In this document: positions 5,321 to 5,878 of the stretch, piece after piece
Numbering within the stretch: the first letter of the stretch is position 1
Layout: each line of letters starts with the position of its first letter
NCBI GenBank assembly: GCA_021155845.1
Contig: JAJNBK010000145.1
Coordinates: 1-5,878, forward strand
Source of the DNA: Nitrososphaeraceae archaeon
GTDB taxonomy: Archaea > Thermoproteota > Nitrososphaeria > Nitrososphaerales > Nitrososphaeraceae
Direction: 5' to 3'
DNA length: 5,878 bases
Program-made: the position numbers and the translations under genes
The notes under the pieces: generated by a model
Seen by the model: only the letters and a program-made list of their open reading frames with translations
Databases searched by the model: none
Told to the model about the DNA's origin: nothing

Positions 5321-5554
5321 ATGTCGTCAGGACAATAACAGCAACAACAAGGTGTAAACAAACAATTATGCAATTGGTAGAACAACAAAAGCAAATCAAC
5401 CTCACATTTAGTTTCCTATGCTACACACAAAGGTAAAGAATCCAACGAATCTGATTACAATGATAAGGTTTTGATAAACATGACAAATATTGTTAAGGCT
5501 GGATTACTGAGCGTCTATGTCTATAAGACATGTTATTTTGATTTTGTCAACTGA
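5321..5554 (+). pseudogene. Decayed Gln-rich small gene
   Basis: From ATG 5321 the reading is MSSGQ, TAA (5336-5338), QQQQGVNKQLCNW, TAG (5378-5380), then NNKSKSTSHLVSYATH, KGKESNESDYNDKVLINM and a hydrophobic end to TGA 5552-5554, all in one frame. The first stop sits in a run of CAA/CAG codons and is most simply CAA to TAA. An alternative one-base shift near 5368 gives MQLVEQQKQINLTF, which continues the Gln-rich style better and suggests a frameshift instead of the second stop. MSSGQQQQ-type beginnings are common in small disordered archaeal proteins. An AT-rich element at about 5279-5289 (TAAAAATATAC) could be its TATA box. I cannot name a function, and the boundaries of the ancestral gene are uncertain. 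Confidence 0.35.
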
Positions 5555-5669
5555 TATATTATGTCTGTATTGCCTAATCATTACATGTTTCTAAAACAAA
5601 AATAAACATATTATATCAATATAAGTTAATATATAAATATCTTATATAAACTCAATAAAATTACTATAT

Positions 5670-5677
5670 TTTATATA
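5670..5677 (+). promoter_or_regulatory. TATA box TTTATATA of the downstream PRC-like gene
   Basis: A strong archaeal TATA box lies 31-38 bases before ATG 5708. Transcription would start near 5700, leaving a leader shorter than about 10 bases, so translation is nearly leaderless. Positions 5555-5669 upstream are very AT-rich and show no gene. Confidence 0.6.
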
Positions 5678-5707
5678 GGGGTTTGCATATACGATCAATG
5701 ATGTAGC

Positions 5708-5878
5708 ATGTCTGAACCTGTTCTGAACTGGGACAGAATTATCCACAAAAATGTACGTTCCAAAGATATGGAGGACGTTGGCAATGTTTTCGCCATAGCT
5801 GGCGATACAATCACTATCATGGGGGGCAAAGGCAGAGAATATGGTATTCCAAAATCCAGCGTTGAAGGATTCAATGGA
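5708..5878 (+). CDS. PRC-barrel-like protein, N-terminal 57 residues (3' end outside window)
   Basis: ATG 5708 follows a strong TATA box. The sequence MSEPVLNWDRIIHKNVRSKD, then MEDVGNVFAIAGDTITIM and REYGIPKSSVEGFNG, aligns by eye with residues 6-48 of the minus-strand 4337 product: the K-N/D-V start, an I/V-G turn, a strand with I-I/T-I, and an aromatic-x-IPKS motif. It is therefore a second PRC-barrel-like protein in the same window. No signal peptide or membrane segment is present, so it is presumably cytoplasmic. Its base composition is clearly more GC-rich than the decayed region to its left, consistent with a maintained gene. The frame remains open at the window edge. Confidence 0.75.
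   Translation, partial: MSEPVLNWDRIIHKNVRSKDMEDVGNVFAIAGDTITIMGGKGREYGIPKSSVEGFNG

Noticed and set aside
2595..5380. Reassigned stop codons (TAA/TAG read as an amino acid) because several frames continue past TAA or TAG
   Set aside because: The proposed replaced residues differ (Lys, Gln, Gly), TGA is involved too, and frameshifts occur in the same genes. The intact genes end normally at TAA, TAG or TGA. Decay explains this better than recoding.
1..5878. CRISPR array, insertion sequence, integrase or toxin-antitoxin system
   Set aside because: No regularly spaced repeats, terminal inverted repeats, transposase motifs or recognisable toxin-antitoxin pair were found on either strand.

Overview
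The window looks like chromosomal DNA of an ammonia-oxidising archaeon (Thaumarchaeota/Nitrososphaeria). Its low GC content suggests a Nitrosocosmicus-like genome. This rests on the AT-rich composition, archaeal TATA-box promoters close to start codons, T-run terminators, ATA/AGA-rich codon use, short secreted Ig-like proteins and small PRC-barrel-like proteins. The assignment is an inference from style; no taxonomic marker gene is present.

Layout, left to right. Position 2-103 is the tail of a secreted Ig-like protein. Position 385-1191 is a class I SAM-dependent methyltransferase broken by two opposite single-base frameshifts. Position 1480-1856 (minus) is a VOC/glyoxalase-fold gene carrying two stop codons and two indels. 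Position 2121-2597 is a membrane-anchored extracellular protein with a double TATA region and a hairpin over its ribosome binding site. Position 2850-3257 is an intact secreted Ig-like protein. Position 3386-4000 holds three decayed small coding regions of unknown function. Position 4152-4790 (minus) is a two-gene unit: a 54-residue membrane protein followed after one base by a PRC-barrel-like protein, whose original C-terminal part appears to survive downstream in other frames. Position 4899-5281 contains two divergent gene pieces whose 5' ends run into each other. Position 5321-5554 is a decayed Gln-rich small gene. Position 5708 to the end is the start of a second PRC-barrel-like gene with a clear promoter.

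The main message is decay. Of about a dozen coding regions, only the 2121, 2850, 4626-4790 and 5708 genes read without an evident lesion. The others can be rebuilt in part by undoing one to four point changes or small indels. I see no transposase, integrase, CRISPR array, rRNA or tRNA. I find no convincing new multi-gene system. The most interesting functional unit is the coupled small membrane protein and PRC-barrel pair. The most interesting evolutionary observation is the density of reconstructable pseudogenes.
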